A stretch of 64,000 bases of DNA, taken from assembly GCA_946894095.1 (NCBI GenBank), contig OX335642.1, forward strand, positions 30,019,021-30,083,020. The letters are read 5' to 3'. The notes below the pieces were generated by a model, which had not been told where the DNA came from, made no database searches, and saw only the letters and a program-made list of their open reading frames with translations. Both the position numbers and the translations under genes were made by a program. Positions within the stretch are counted from its first letter, which is position 1. Each line of letters opens with the position of its first letter. This stretch comes from Incurvaria masculella. Taxonomy: Eukaryota > Arthropoda > Insecta > Lepidoptera > Incurvariidae. Shown one piece after another: positions 43,278 to 54,328 of the stretch.

Positions 43278-43827
43278 TTAAGGTGGCCCATCCCGCTCAT
43301 CTCCCCATACAAAAGGGGAAAGAAGATCACGCCCATATTTCTAGTCAGAGATCCAAAATTTTGCTCTAAATAGCTTTATTTGATCGAACTAGATGTCTGA
43401 TGACCATAGGCATTGTAAAATTGTGTTTGGTTTCTAAGTTATAAGGTCCGAAAGTTCGCATTTTTCGCGCGTTTTATACAATAACTTTGGAGGTGGATTA
43501 CGCAATGATAAAGTAAAAACATCTTAAAAAGATTAGTCATCAGACATAGCTTATTTAATCAAGATTCATAATCTATTTGGTTCTTGTTCGTTTTTTTATT
43601 ACAGAGGTCGTGGTTTACTTTTAGCTATAAGTCGTTTTTAATTTAAAATTTTCGTAAATCTTACCAAATCATGCACTATGCACATTGTCTTTTTTGTGGA
43701 AATGTTGCATCTTCCTCATCACGGAGCCTGTCTTATTCTTTGAAACAGAGAAGGTCCCAGAGCGCAACAGCACGGTTTTGTACCGTGCCCGCGAATGAGT
43801 TAGGCCCGCCGGGTTGGGCCACCTTAA
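43278..43827. mobile_element. TTAA-flanked element, 550 bp
   Basis: It has TTAA at 43278-43281 and 43824-43827. Terminal repeats are GGTGGCCCATCCCG and CGGGTTGGGCCACC. A second copy of its left 200 bp begins at 63804 (TTAAGGCGGCCCATCCCGC) and runs off the window. There is no transposase; it is probably mobilised by a piggyBac-type enzyme. Confidence 0.75.
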
Positions 43828-44034
43828 ATATTTATTCTCATACCATATTTTTAGTTCATTGGTCCACATCAGCACTGAATTCGATTTTCATGGAATCCTC
43901 TCATCGTATTCTGACTTGGTGACAATGGGACCACATCGAGAGTAAGCCCTTTCTAACAATAAAATAACTATCAAAATCGGTCCACAATTGACCGAGAAAT
44001 CGGTGAACGGACAAAAGGAACGTTTGAAAGAAAA

Positions 44035-44305
44035 ATGTGCCCCGTCCAAGCACCTTTTTCTTTATATTTCTGAGTTGGATGAATCATTTATTTCGTCACG
44101 AATACAAGCTGTTCCTTGGTTAGGAATCCATGTAAAACAGTAGGTCCCCTTCTCCTTAAGCCGCCTAGGTTGGTACCAATGCATTGGATGAAAAGATGTT
44201 CCGTGTTTTCCACCCAGTTCAATGTAGCCGTGCTCATAAAGGGAAGATCCTGGCGTGGAATCTCATTTCTTCGGGAATGTGGTGTGTTGGGCTTTGGGGT
44301 GTTAT
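44035..44305 (+). repeat. SINE body without head
   Basis: GAGTTGGATGAATCATTTAT, GTTAGGAATCCATGTAAAAC, GGTTGGTACCAATGCATTGG, CAGTTCAATGTAGCCGTGCT and TTCGGGAATGTGGTGTGTTG follow the SINE consensus. Confidence 0.7.
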
Positions 44306-44383
44306 TATGGCTGCAGATCCAATACTAGACTGCTTGAGCAAATTTTAAGAATGCCGGCAGAATGAGGAAGAAAACTGCTTATT

Positions 44384-44420
44384 TATCACGACCTTAGAGC
44401 ATTTAGGACGGGAGACGCCA
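44384..44420 (+). repeat. Short block inverted relative to 47418-47452
   Basis: CTTAGAGCATTTAGGACGGG followed by AGACGCC is repeated as its exact reverse complement at 47420-47446. The 3 kb between holds no common sequence that would make this a transposon. Confidence 0.5.
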
Positions 44421-45189
44421 AAGCAGTGCTTTAGCATGCATTCGTTTCTGTAAATTCTAGTGGGGAGCGGGGAAGTAGGTCCACGCTCACTATGATGGCT
44501 TTTCGCACACTCGTGTAAATCTCCGTTGCGTTGAAATGAGCGCACACTAAGAAATTGAACGAACACAGTAAGAATTCACAGATACATCGAAACCATAACG
44601 TTCGTTGCACACGGTCTCCCACCAAATTCTCGCGTAAACTCGCTAGGGACTTGACATGACGTGTACAGTTATCGATAAAATAAACAGTAGACGTCGATAG
44701 TTATAATATAATTTTCATAAATTTTTCACATAGTTTTACTTTTTAGATTCAAGGAATACACATAATTTGAATTGAATAGTCTTCGGTAACACATATTCTG
44801 CAGTAGTCTTGATTGATAAAATATAAGTTAATAATGACTATTGTTTTTTAAAATGAAACATTTATTAATAACACACTTATCTGCATTCAATCGTCCTCCC
44901 CACCGTTAGATTTCTTAAGTACCTGACTCTAGATAATTAGTCTTCGAATTAATAATGTATTTACTAAAAATAAATAATCGACAAGGATCCCTCACAAAGG
45001 CACCATCTTATTTATTACAGTCTTTCTTATTTCTATTCACTTTAACATATATTAATATTACTTAAAAACATATATTCATACCATAACGCCGCTTCCCCGG
45101 AGGTGTAATCAGAGATGATAGAGCGCCCTAAGGTTCGATCACAGCGTACTTCTTTAGACTTCTTTACATACACATCATTTCATACATTC

Positions 45190-45825
45190 TATACGATTAA
45201 GGCTGTGGTGAACTCACAGAAAATCTAAGATTTGAAAAATTCAAAAGATACACTCTTAGTCCATTGGCCAAAGGACAACTTTGCACGACGACTGCCATTA
45301 AAATAGCCCAATCGTCTTCCGGGCCCTAACGTTTTCCAATCCTTAAACGTTGTCAGATTTTAATATATTTTTTATGTTTTTTTTAATATCGGTATTTTTC
45401 AGTAAAACTAAATCGGAAATGAACGTAAAAAGGACAACTTTTTCCATTATTTATTAGCCAATATTTTCCAATCTAAAAGGTATATGAAAAAATATTTTTT
45501 TTTTCATATACCTTTACAAAAATACCTATACCTAATATACCTAATAATATATACCTAATAAAAATAAAACATACAGACGTGGATTTCTACAATATATTTC
45601 AGAAAACAAAATTTCAAAAACCTATTAAAATATTAACAGTCGTATTCAGAGAGAAGCTGTCAAAACTTAGACGATGTTCGCACCGGACTTACCATACAAA
45701 CACCCGTTTTGTCCGACCTTAATACGGGTGCCAAAGTTAGTCCACCCTCTCTGAATACGACAGTAAGAGCATGGAAACAGTTATCGCCCGTAGTGTAGGG
45801 AATTGATAGGCTCTTTTATGGGTGC
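45190..45825 (-). repeat. Single-arm copy of the large foldback element, with a nested MITE
   Basis: It matches the right arm of the 3705-4985 element: GTCCATTGGCCAAAGGACAA, GCCCTAACGTTTTCC, CAATATTTTCCAATCTAAAA and AACAGTTATCGCCCGTAGT. It is interrupted at 45641-45764 by another element. Confidence 0.6.
45641..45764. mobile_element. Nested MITE with 14-bp inverted repeats
   Basis: TCGTATTCAGAGAG at the left and CTCTCTGAATACGA at the right, flanked by CAG on both sides (possible 3-bp target duplication). It interrupts the arm of the surrounding repeat between ATTAACAG and TAAGAGCATGG. It is about 124 bp and non-coding. Confidence 0.7.
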
Positions 45826-47772
45826 TATGTTGGGTAACGAGACTTATTGGTTTTTAAAATGAATTAATTTGGTATAAATGTGTCGAATACATTTTTGCGG
45901 ATTAATTTTTTTGGAAAGAAATGAAATTCTCGTATTAGTATATTTACTCATTACAGTCTTAGCCAATTCAAAATTATTATTGACAAAATTTTCGCAGCCC
46001 CCTTAAAAGTTCGAAAGCTCATGGGCGTCGTCAGGCACCTTAAGAGGTCCTGGCCGCGCTTTACATAAAAAAAGTCACTGGCACCTCCAGGTCAACTCTG
46101 GCCGGGTTGCCAGTGACCCCCGGCCGGGTTGGTACAATCCTATAGAATGAAAGTTGGTCGACGCTGAAATTGAATTGACCCTTTTATATGTTCAGCTCAA
46201 TGCAGGCATGCTCAAATATGCGGGAGATTCTAGCATGTCACCTAGTTCCTTAGGGTATACAGTGTGATGATAATAGTTATGATATCAATCATAAAGTTCC
46301 GGTAATATATTATGTAGTTATTAAATAAAATACATTCCAGCCTAGAGAACCAGGCGAGATACGAAGAAGTTCAATTTGTGTGCAGCTAAACTAGATAAAA
46401 GATATAATTAACAGAGACAAATATGTTTATTTAAAGTTTGAGTAGGTACTAACTTCTTGCTAGAAATTACAATTGGGTACAGCATTAACGTGTAATCTTC
46501 TTTTATAATTAGATAGAATTTGGATTGCAGATTTATCAAAATGTTCAGAACACCATTGTGCTTGTTCGTTTTGGTACCCAGGTATCATGATTATTGCAAG
46601 ATTTTGCCCACAATTGTCGCCTGTACGGATCTAAAAACGCTAAGAAGCAAATAAAAAAGTTCATTAAATGGCACTGCATCACAGACACACACAGTACATA
46701 TACATAACGGTTTAAGTTTACTTCTATTTTGTCCTATATTTCACCCTTACGGAACCCACTTTCTACGTGTATATTTTAGAAGTAAATGCCCTTATTAACA
46801 CTTGATATATGATAAAGAACAACATTATTAATGAATGATCCCATTTCTTAAATAATATTGTAATAATATTGAATAATTCACTTATTGTCATTGTAAAATT
46901 TCCATTTTATTCCACTAATAAAATAATAGTCTAGGTAGCATTGAGAAAATAAGAATTGATTAATTGTCTTTAATAAATCGACAATCTCCCGAAATCTATA
47001 TTTGGTGAACATCACTATTCACCCACTCCATATTGTCTATGGTCAGGAGCAGCAGGCTATCGGGCCGACTAGTCCAGTGCAGCATAGCAATGAGTCAACG
47101 AGTGCGCAGATCGATCTACCAATCGGTTGGTAGGCAAATGGTTGATATCGAACAGGTTTTATTGTGTTTTACACTCAATTACATTACTTTGAGACTCAAA
47201 AATACTTACTGGTGAAAGGTCACATTGTCTTTTTGTAAACTTAATGTTCCTGATCTATTTTTGAACCGAAACACACTACAACTCGGTATTTTTGTCTGAA
47301 GCGTTTCGCGCACGCAAGGTGGATCGAGTCTAGTAAAATGTACGGAGAAACTAGTTTTATATAAAACGTATGCCCGCCGAGCCTATGCTTTTGGCAGAGG
47401 GGTTAGCCCACCGATGGCGTCTCCCGTCCTAAATGCTCTAAGATCACGACAGGTGGCGTCTAGGCGATCAACCCTAAAAGATCTGTCAAAGCTGTCGCCG
47501 CTTTATTTTGAATCGGACTCTTCAAAAATTTACGCAATATATATGGTCGTGGGATAGTAAATATCACAATAACATAACCTATAATACCTATTTTATGTCA
47601 AATTGTGTGCTGGTCTTCTTAGATGAAAAAGGAATCTTTTTCATCTGCTGGTCTTCTTCTTATTTTTAGTAGGGATATCATATCCCAGTTGGCAATCGGT
47701 CCCTTCAGACTCATTTCTGTCAGCGTCACGTTACGAAATATATTATTATATGTTTTTCTTTATTTGAATATT
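45826..47772. other. Intergenic, no gene recognised
   Basis: It contains a SINE body piece near 46100-46290 (GGCCGGGTTGGTACAATCC, AGCTCAATGCAGGCATGCTC, TAGCATGTCACCTAGTTCC). The remainder is AT-rich without supported coding exons. Confidence 0.4.
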
Positions 47773-48363
47773 TTATTGTCACAATTATTTGGGTGCCAAG
47801 GTGTGTCAACCCCATATTTGCACATGTGGAGCAAGTGTTGACTGCTTCGGTCTCCATGGTCTGTTTTGTCAAAGAAGTGCTGGTCGTATATCCCGTCATT
47901 GCAGCATTAATAACATCTTAAAACCCTTCTTGGCGTCTGTTAACATACCATGCATTACTGAGCCACCCGGCATAAGCCGTAATGATGGGAAGAGACCGGA
48001 TGGAATGACCTTGGTACCATGGAGTCGAGGCAGACCTTTGGTATGGGATGCGACGTGCGTCGATACCTTGGCACCGTCCCATGTGCGACACATCCCGAGT
48101 GGCCGGAGCGGCCGCGACAAAGGCAGCCATTCTTAAAGTGTCTCAGTACAAATCGCTGCTGGACCGTTTTGAATTTCAGCCTTTCGCCGTCGAGACCTTT
48201 GGACCTTGGTCACCGGACGCTAAGGCTTTTGCAGATGACATCGGAAAACTCCTAGTGGAGAAGTCTGGTGATTGTCGTGCAAAAGCCTTTTTTGTCCGAA
48301 GAATCGCTCTCGAAATTCAAAGAGGCAACGCGGCGAGTGTTCTAGGCACTTTGGGGCAAACAT
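47773..48363 (+). pseudogene. C-terminal domain of an old retroelement, frameshifted and interrupted
   Basis: The frame from about 47789 encodes a C-x-C/H/C cluster (CTCGASVDCFGLHGLFC) and RSAGRISRH. It continues with GKRPDGMTLVPWSRGRPLVW and DATCVD. I know this arrangement from repeat-encoded proteins of many invertebrates; the RPDG...WDAT spacing resembles a PD-(D/E)XK restriction-like endonuclease, which is inference. The frame shifts near 48090 to the frame of VAGAAATKAAILKVSQYKSL, which runs to AASVLGTLGQT. There the LINE insertion begins; beyond it, at 53291, the same frame resumes (SAAFNEIFIG). The N-terminal reverse transcriptase part is missing upstream of 47773. Confidence 0.65.
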
Positions 48364-48590
48364 GAAATGAAATGAAATGAAATGAAAATATTCTTTATTG
48401 CTTACAACTATTACATAGTATGCAAAGGCGAGCTTATTGCCAAAGGCAATCTCTAACAGCTAACCTTAATATTAGAAAATATATTAAGAGGTAGCAAGAA
48501 ACAATAAATTACTTAAAACTAAGCACCATAATCACACTTAGAAAACATTAGATAACTTAAAACTATATAAACAGAAAATATTTGATTGAT

Positions 48591-51581
48591 TTAATTGTTA
48601 TAACATGTCAAGTACCAGGATTTTAATTTTACCTTAAAAATAGACAAGGAAGCACTTTCCCTAATAGTAAGAGGCAATTGATTCCACAATCGTGCTGAGT
48701 GAACTGTAAAAGAACCCGAATAAGCAGTGGAAGAATGTGACGGAATAAGGAGCAGGAGATTATCTGCAGACCTAAGTGGTACACCATGAAAAGAGAGATA
48801 TTTGAAGCGTTCTTTAAGATAAAGTGGGGATTTGGGATCATTTAAGATTAAGTAAAGAAGAGAGAGAACATGCATATTACGCCTCTGGCGAATATTAAGC
48901 CATTTTAGTTTCGCACGATAGGTGGATATATGATCAAACTTCCTCAAACCAAAGATATAACGAATTCCATAATTAAGCAAGCGATCTAGTTTGTCTAGAA
49001 GCTCCTCGTTTAGGTTAAGATTACAGATGTCACCATAGTCTAAAATAGGATGAATTAGCGACTGAACCAACTTGATTTTAGTTTCGATTGGTATGAGGCG
49101 ATTGAGACGCCAGAGAGTGTGCATGGCTCCATATATTTTCCTGCAGACTTGACCCGTATGATAAACCCAAGACAGTGACTCGTCAAGGAAAATACCTAAA
49201 TTTTTAACCCTTGAACTATAGGGTATAGTAATACCATTGTATAGGATAGGTGGGAGATTACTCTTATCAATCTTTGCCAAGAGCTTGCCGCTACCAACAA
49301 TCATGACCTGTGTTTTTGCTGGATTAACTTGAAGACCAAATCTTTCCGACCATTGATGAACTTCAGATAAGTCTTTATTGACAAGATCAATGTTGAGATG
49401 CAGGTCATCAAGTGAGAAGTGTCGGTAAATTTGTAGATCATCTGCATACAGATGATAATGGCATGAAAGAATAGCGGCAAGTGTGTTGATAAAAATAGAA
49501 AAAAGAAGAGGAGAAAGGACACCGCCTTGAGGTACACCAGCCCTAATGTCACACCATTCCGAAAACTGGTTTTCATAGCGAACTTTTTGCTGTCGTTGAC
49601 GAAGATAAGAATTAAACCAGCTGAGCCCCATTTTTGACACATTCATGGAAGATAAAATAGCTAATAGTATGTCGAAGTCAACTGTGTTAAAGGCATTACT
49701 AAAGTCCAGTAAAGTGATCAAGGTGAGTTGTCTGTTATCCATAGCGTAACGTATGTCGTCTGTGACTTTAGTAAGAGCGGTAGTTGTGCTATGTGAGGTA
49801 CGAAAACCGGATTGGAAAGGATTAAGAAGAGAATTACTGCAAAGGTACTCATTAAATTGGGAGTAAACAAGGCGCTCGAGAACTTTGGAAAGAAAAGGGA
49901 GAATAGAAATAGGCCGAAAATTGTTTGGTGTTACAGGATTTGGAATTTTAGGCAGTGGTATGACAAATGCTTGTTTCCAGATTTGTGGAAAAGAGCCTGA
50001 CTCTAGTGAGTAATTAAGAATATGAGAGATAATTGGCAATAACTCATCTAAAATCGGCAAAATCAAGTCTCTGCTCAGTTCATCATAGCCGACAGCCTTG
50101 CTTTTAATAGAGAGGATTATTTTTTTAATTTCGCTGCAGGATACTGTTAAAAATGAAAAAGGTTGAGAGGTAGAGGACTGATTGCTGACCAAACTGTTAA
50201 TGACTGTTGCTTTCAAATTCGGATCTACTGATAAGAATGTGGATGAGAAATGATTATTCAGTGAATTCAGGTCAAAATTATAGTTAATAATGCTTTTGGA
50301 TTTACCTACGCCAAGACTATTGAGAAATTTCCACAGATTATTTGGACTGCACTCTTCAACCGATTCCCTAATATATTGACGTTTAGCGTCCCTGCATAAA
50401 CGCGTGCAAAGATTCCTTGCAACTTTGTACCGACTGAGATTTTCATCACTTGGCATATGCTTGTGTTTGCGCTTAAGAGCGTCTCTTCTGGCCATGTGGT
50501 GCTTTATTTTGTCGTTCAACCAGGGAGCTGGCGCATGCTTCATTCGGACGGAACGAACCGGTGCATGCTTATCAAATAGGTCAACCACTGTGGATGTGAA
50601 AAAATCAACTTTAATATCTAAATCAGTAGCATGAAGAAGAGGCATCCAATCAATCGCACTAGCATCTGTCTTGAGTGATTCAAGTTCGATAGCTCTAAAG
50701 TTACGTTGCTGTAATATTTTTGGCTTATATCGTGGTGACTTAAGTTTGTAGGATATGTATATAAGATCATGATTGACGAAGCCACCAGTAGTAAGCTGAC
50801 CGAAATCACTAACCTTTTCAGGGCAGTTTGTAAAAATTAAATCTAAAAGTGAATGACAAGTGTTGACATGATATGTTGGCTTCAATGGTAGTGAAAATAG
50901 GTTATGGGACTGTAAAATATTTAGAAGTGTGCCGGCACGATTATCATTTTTTAGAAGGCATGTATTGAAATCACCCATAATAACCGAATGAGAATATTCA
51001 TGAAGGTGGTCATTCAGAATCTGGTCAAAGCAGTTGAAGTAGTTGACAGTGGGCGGACAGTAAAACAAAGCAAGAAGAAATTTTGAATAGTTGATTTGCA
51101 GCTCCAGCATTATATATTCAGCAGAAGCAGAATATTGGGAAGGTGATTGAGAGACTATTTTATAAGGGATGTCACTACGTAAGTATATTGCCACCCCTCC
51201 ACAACCTTTGCCAATCCTGTCATTTCGTAAAAGTACATAACCCGGTAGAGCATAAGAAATCGATGGAAGAGAGGGTTTGAGAAATGTTTCTGTAAACAGA
51301 CAAGCATGGATGTGTTTGCTAGTAAAGGAAGATAGAATATCTGCGTAATGTCCAGGAATACTCTGGCAGTTAATGTGACATATATTAACATTATTAGGAT
51401 AATGACTAAAAGTGTTATCTAGCAACTCTGAAAGATGAGGTGCAGCACTATGCGATGGAGTGGTTATCAAATTAATGTTTGAGGCATCAAAAAAGTTTTC
51501 CTCGCACGATGACGTAGGAGACAATGAGTAATACAATTCTGAATCTGATATATCTGACATAACAATAGACAAATAAAACAC
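48591..51581 (-). CDS. LINE ORF2: endonuclease-reverse transcriptase (996 aa)
   Basis: The N-terminal third is an apurinic/apyrimidinic-type endonuclease: NICHINCQSI, LFTETFLKPS, GKGCGGVAIYLR, SVIMGDFNTCL and FVNHDLIYI. The reverse transcriptase follows: PLPKIPNPVTPNNFRPISIL, NPFQSGFRTSHST, TLLDFSNAFNTVDFDILL, GVPQGGVLSPLLFSIFINTL, catalytic HLYADDLQIY and NLGIFLDESLSW. It would nick target DNA and copy the element's RNA there. The motif set and ORF1-ORF2 layout fit the CR1/Jockey group (Daphne/Crack-like relatives possible). The start is the first ATG; a second, seven codons in (MSDIS), may be the true one. No frame damage is visible. Confidence 0.88.
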   Translation of the reverse strand: MFYLSIVMSDISDSELYYSLSPTSSCEENFFDASNINLITTPSHSAAPHLSELLDNTFSHYPNNVNICHINCQSIPGHYADILSSFTSKHIHACLFTETFLKPSLPSISYALPGYVLLRNDRIGKGCGGVAIYLRSDIPYKIVSQSPSQYSASAEYIMLELQINYSKFLLALFYCPPTVNYFNCFDQILNDHLHEYSHSVIMGDFNTCLLKNDNRAGTLLNILQSHNLFSLPLKPTYHVNTCHSLLDLIFTNCPEKVSDFGQLTTGGFVNHDLIYISYKLKSPRYKPKILQQRNFRAIELESLKTDASAIDWMPLLHATDLDIKVDFFTSTVVDLFDKHAPVRSVRMKHAPAPWLNDKIKHHMARRDALKRKHKHMPSDENLSRYKVARNLCTRLCRDAKRQYIRESVEECSPNNLWKFLNSLGVGKSKSIINYNFDLNSLNNHFSSTFLSVDPNLKATVINSLVSNQSSTSQPFSFLTVSCSEIKKIILSIKSKAVGYDELSRDLILPILDELLPIISHILNYSLESGSFPQIWKQAFVIPLPKIPNPVTPNNFRPISILPFLSKVLERLVYSQFNEYLCSNSLLNPFQSGFRTSHSTTTALTKVTDDIRYAMDNRQLTLITLLDFSNAFNTVDFDILLAILSSMNVSKMGLSWFNSYLRQRQQKVRYENQFSEWCDIRAGVPQGGVLSPLLFSIFINTLAAILSCHYHLYADDLQIYRHFSLDDLHLNIDLVNKDLSEVHQWSERFGLQVNPAKTQVMIVGSGKLLAKIDKSNLPPILYNGITIPYSSRVKNLGIFLDESLSWVYHTGQVCRKIYGAMHTLWRLNRLIPIETKIKLVQSLIHPILDYGDICNLNLNEELLDKLDRLLNYGIRYIFGLRKFDHISTYRAKLKWLNIRQRRNMHVLSLLYLILNDPKSPLYLKERFKYLSFHGVPLRSADNLLLLIPSHSSTAYSGSFTVHSARLWNQLPLTIRESASLSIFKVKLKSWYLTCYNN

Positions 51582-52331
51582 AAAACAGAATAATCAATAA
51601 AACAATACAAATTAAATCTAATATCTAAGAATGATTAATGGTGCAATAAAATATCGTAAACTTATGTAGCTAAATAGTAAGTTATACAAGAAAATACAAA
51701 ACAAACAGAAAAAACAAATTAATTCAAAATAAAACAAATGAACAATCTGTGTATGAACCTGCTGGCGAAAGGGATAAACTAGTTAACATTATGAAGCCAA
51801 AACAATTCTATATTTATAATGACTTTTTTTTAAAACAGAAAGGACCGATATAACCATTACTTCACACAGTTTAAAATGTACAATATAAATATACAAGTGG
51901 TATTAAAAATAATAGCTGCACAAAGAAAGTCGTTCCCCATTTCGAGAGCACAAAAAAAAACAACAAACAAATATGTGAAAAGTAAAAGTAGACTGTAGGG
52001 TTTACACACCTTTGCCTTTCCAAATGGATAAATGAACCTAAAATATGTAGAGAAATATGACAGTCCTCTTTCTGTGCGAGACAAAGAACAAATAATAATC
52101 TGTGCGTGACATGATCAAAGAAAATACGATTATTACAGAGTTTTGTGACTTCTTACGTATTTACGGAAATCTGCAGTAAAAATAAAAGTGTAGGGTAGAA
52201 TATAGAATTCTAAAAGTGTTTGCTGAGAATACTGCAGAACCCTGTGCGATAAAAATGTAAACACACAGGCAAACACCGAACGAAGATAATAATGGTAGTG
52301 CGAAGAACATCACTTTTGCACGATTCAACGT

Positions 52332-53090
52332 TTATTTGACCTTGGTTATCTTGCTCTGGCCGCGGGAACGTGTAGGCCGCTGCTTCGCTCCATCGACGGC
52401 TGCAATGTCAGCTCCACTCTGCGTAGCTGGCGCGGCCACAGCTGTCTCAATCAACTGATGCAACTGAGCTTCTGAACTAACTCGCAGGACAGAACCGCTC
52501 TCAGCTGAGACGTAGACGCAGCCATCCCTCGTCCAGGCCTTGGACATTCCAAAGGCTTTGCGCGCCTCAATAAACAACTTGCGCCGCCCGGCAGTTAGGA
52601 ATTCAGAAAGCGAGACGTCCGTTCCCTTCAACTTTGTCTTTGCATTCCAAACCGCCGCTCTGTCACCCAGTCGCTGGAACTTAACAAGGATTGGCCGTTT
52701 CCGGCCGACATCTCGCTCCACCTTGCCCAGTCGTCGACAGAACACAATGCTGCCCGCCATAATGCTGTTGAGTCCGAGTTTATCAGCACACAGCTGTGCG
52801 ACCGACGCAACGGGGTCCTCTCCCGCCGATTCTGCTACGCCGTGCAATAGCAGCATCTTCCGCCTTGAATGGGTCTCCAAAACGTCGACGCGCTGCTCGA
52901 GCTGCTCCCACTTAAGATGAAGCTGGCGAAGGGTCTGCATGATGGACTGCTGGAAGCTATGGAAGTCATCGCGCAGGCTGCGTAGTTCAGCCTGTCCCCC
53001 ACAAGCTTCGTTCAGGCGGGCACTGAAAGACTCCATCTGTGTTGTGAAAGTGTTCTCCACTTGCCTTAGTTCTGCCGGACCAGTCGCCAT
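52332..53090 (-). CDS. LINE ORF1: coiled-coil RNA-binding protein (252 aa)
   Basis: Residues about 10-75 form a probable coiled coil with heptad-like Leu spacing (LRSLRDDFHSF, LRQLHLKWEQLEQRVDVLE). Then RRKMLLLHGVAE and KRPILVKFQRLGDRAAVWNA resemble the RRM-like core of ORF1 proteins of the L1/CR1 type. It ends with a basic tail (RPTRSRGQSKITKVK). It would coat element RNA in the cytoplasm and accompany ORF2 protein to the nucleus. There is no CCHC knuckle. The stop at 52332 is 750 bases before the ORF2 start. Confidence 0.8.
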   Translation of the reverse strand: MATGPAELRQVENTFTTQMESFSARLNEACGGQAELRSLRDDFHSFQQSIMQTLRQLHLKWEQLEQRVDVLETHSRRKMLLLHGVAESAGEDPVASVAQLCADKLGLNSIMAGSIVFCRRLGKVERDVGRKRPILVKFQRLGDRAAVWNAKTKLKGTDVSLSEFLTAGRRKLFIEARKAFGMSKAWTRDGCVYVSAESGSVLRVSSEAQLHQLIETAVAAPATQSGADIAAVDGAKQRPTRSRGQSKITKVK

Positions 53091-53240
53091 TTCTCCGAAT
53101 TAAACTTTATAGCCAGCAGGTTTGTTCACAGATTATTGTTCAAGATAACATTAATTTATTTAAATTTATAGCTCGGATTAAATATAATAATGAAAATGTA
53201 TCAAGAGCAGTTTTTTGTACTTGTTGCTTGTTGAACTACC

Positions 53241-53258
53241 CACAAAAAAAAAAAAAAG

Positions 53259-53288
<30 letters not shown>
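53241..53288 (+). repeat. Poly(A) tract at the LINE 5' border
   Basis: About 45 A residues with one G lie exactly between the 5' end of the minus-strand LINE and the resumed reading frame of the older element. On the LINE strand this is a T-rich 5' terminus. It may be part of the target duplication expanded by slippage. Confidence 0.8.
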
Positions 53289-53289
<1 letters not shown>

Positions 53290-53490
53290 ATCGGCTGCCT
53301 TCAATGAAATATTCATTGGATCGCTCTCCGATCCACATTTTTCTTTAGTTTTAGTTTTAATTTTTAAATTTTACTTTTAGATGTTAGACTAATATTAATT
53401 TAAAAAGATAAATAGTTAGTGTGTAAATTATGCAGTTGTATGTATCTATCTGTTAAAATAAAGTGTCAATTGAAAATAAATTATTATTTT
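53286..53490 (+). pseudogene. Continuation and 3' end of the interrupted older element
   Basis: The frame TCG GCT GCC TTC AAT continues the protein of 47773-48363 (SAAFNEIFIGSLSDPHF). AT-rich 3' UTR follows to about 53490, with AATAAAGTGTC and AAAATAAATTATTATTTTTG. Confidence 0.6.
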
Positions 53491-53649
53491 TGTTCCTTCT
53501 TCTTTTTTCCCATTTTTCAGTTTTTTCTTGAATTGTTTATTTTTGTATATTTTATTTTTAGTTTTTGATTATATTTTTATTTCATTGGATTTTATGAATG
53601 ATGAAATGATTCTTAAAACAGACGTATTAGAGCTTACTAGACGTCTTTG

Positions 53650-53858
53650 TTAATTAGTGGGTAAAGGAATATTAAATTTTGATAATTGTTCATACAAAGG
53701 TATTGTTTTATTATTGCAAAAATAATATGTTCAGAGGTACCATTCTCCAGTCAACATTCACACAGTGATGAATCTTTTATACGTAGTTTAGCCAGATGAA
53801 CCGGAGTGTAGACATGTCCGATTCTGTCTGCTTAAGTCTCTGATTTATTTAATTTAAG
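53650..53858 (+). repeat. 209-bp direct repeat, copy 1
   Basis: TTAATTAGTGGGTAAAGGAA to TGATTTATTTAATTTAAG. It is identical to 54329-54537 except for two positions (near 53672 and 53699). Confidence 0.9.
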
Positions 53859-54328
53859 GCGCTAGGACTGGCCAACTACTCGCGCCATACAAATGCACTT
53901 TTTAACAAATGTAATAATATGTAGTGAAACGCTTCAGAAAATCCAAATAGAACTCCAGACTGATAATGGAGTGTTAATATTTTTTGATTCCATCATTTAT
54001 TTAAATAATAATAAAAATAAAAAAGTTGATTTTTCTCATTAGAAATCTGAAAGTAATTCGATTAATAGATATAAGCAAAAACAGCATATATGCATAAACA
54101 AAACATTCCATTTGCTATTAGATTTCTACATTTAGTCAAAAAAGTTCGAAAATGGACACCGTTTCCGCAATGTATTTTGTATAGAAAAAGGAAACATACA
54201 TTAACGAAAATAATTCAATTCCTAGACAAGGAATCATATATTGTAAGAATGACACTTATAATCGTCAGACTTAGTTAGTTAACTTGGGGTGCCTCGTCTA
54301 ACTTTGCGATTTGGCTAGTACCAGGCCC

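Larger units (their letters stand above)
48364..53285 (-). mobile_element. Apparently intact CR1/Jockey-group LINE, about 4.9 kb
   Basis: It reads on the minus strand: a 5' region after a poly(T) stretch, ORF1 (53090-52332), a 750-base spacer, ORF2 (51581-48591), and a 3' UTR ending in AATAAAGAATATTTTCATTTC with four TTTCA units. The sequence AAACAT flanks both ends (48358-48363 and 53286-53291) and is the probable target duplication. Both reading frames lack stops or frameshifts, so the insertion is young. A 70-bp truncated copy lies at 42481. Confidence 0.85.

Noticed and set aside
44384..47452. 3-kb DNA transposon bounded by a 27-bp inverted block
   Set aside because: Similarity is confined to 27 bp, there is no target duplication and no transposase between; more likely two scattered fragments of one repeat.
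52540..52920. 126-codon plus-strand open frame
   Set aside because: It is antisense to LINE ORF1, which shows coiled-coil and RRM-like features on the other strand.
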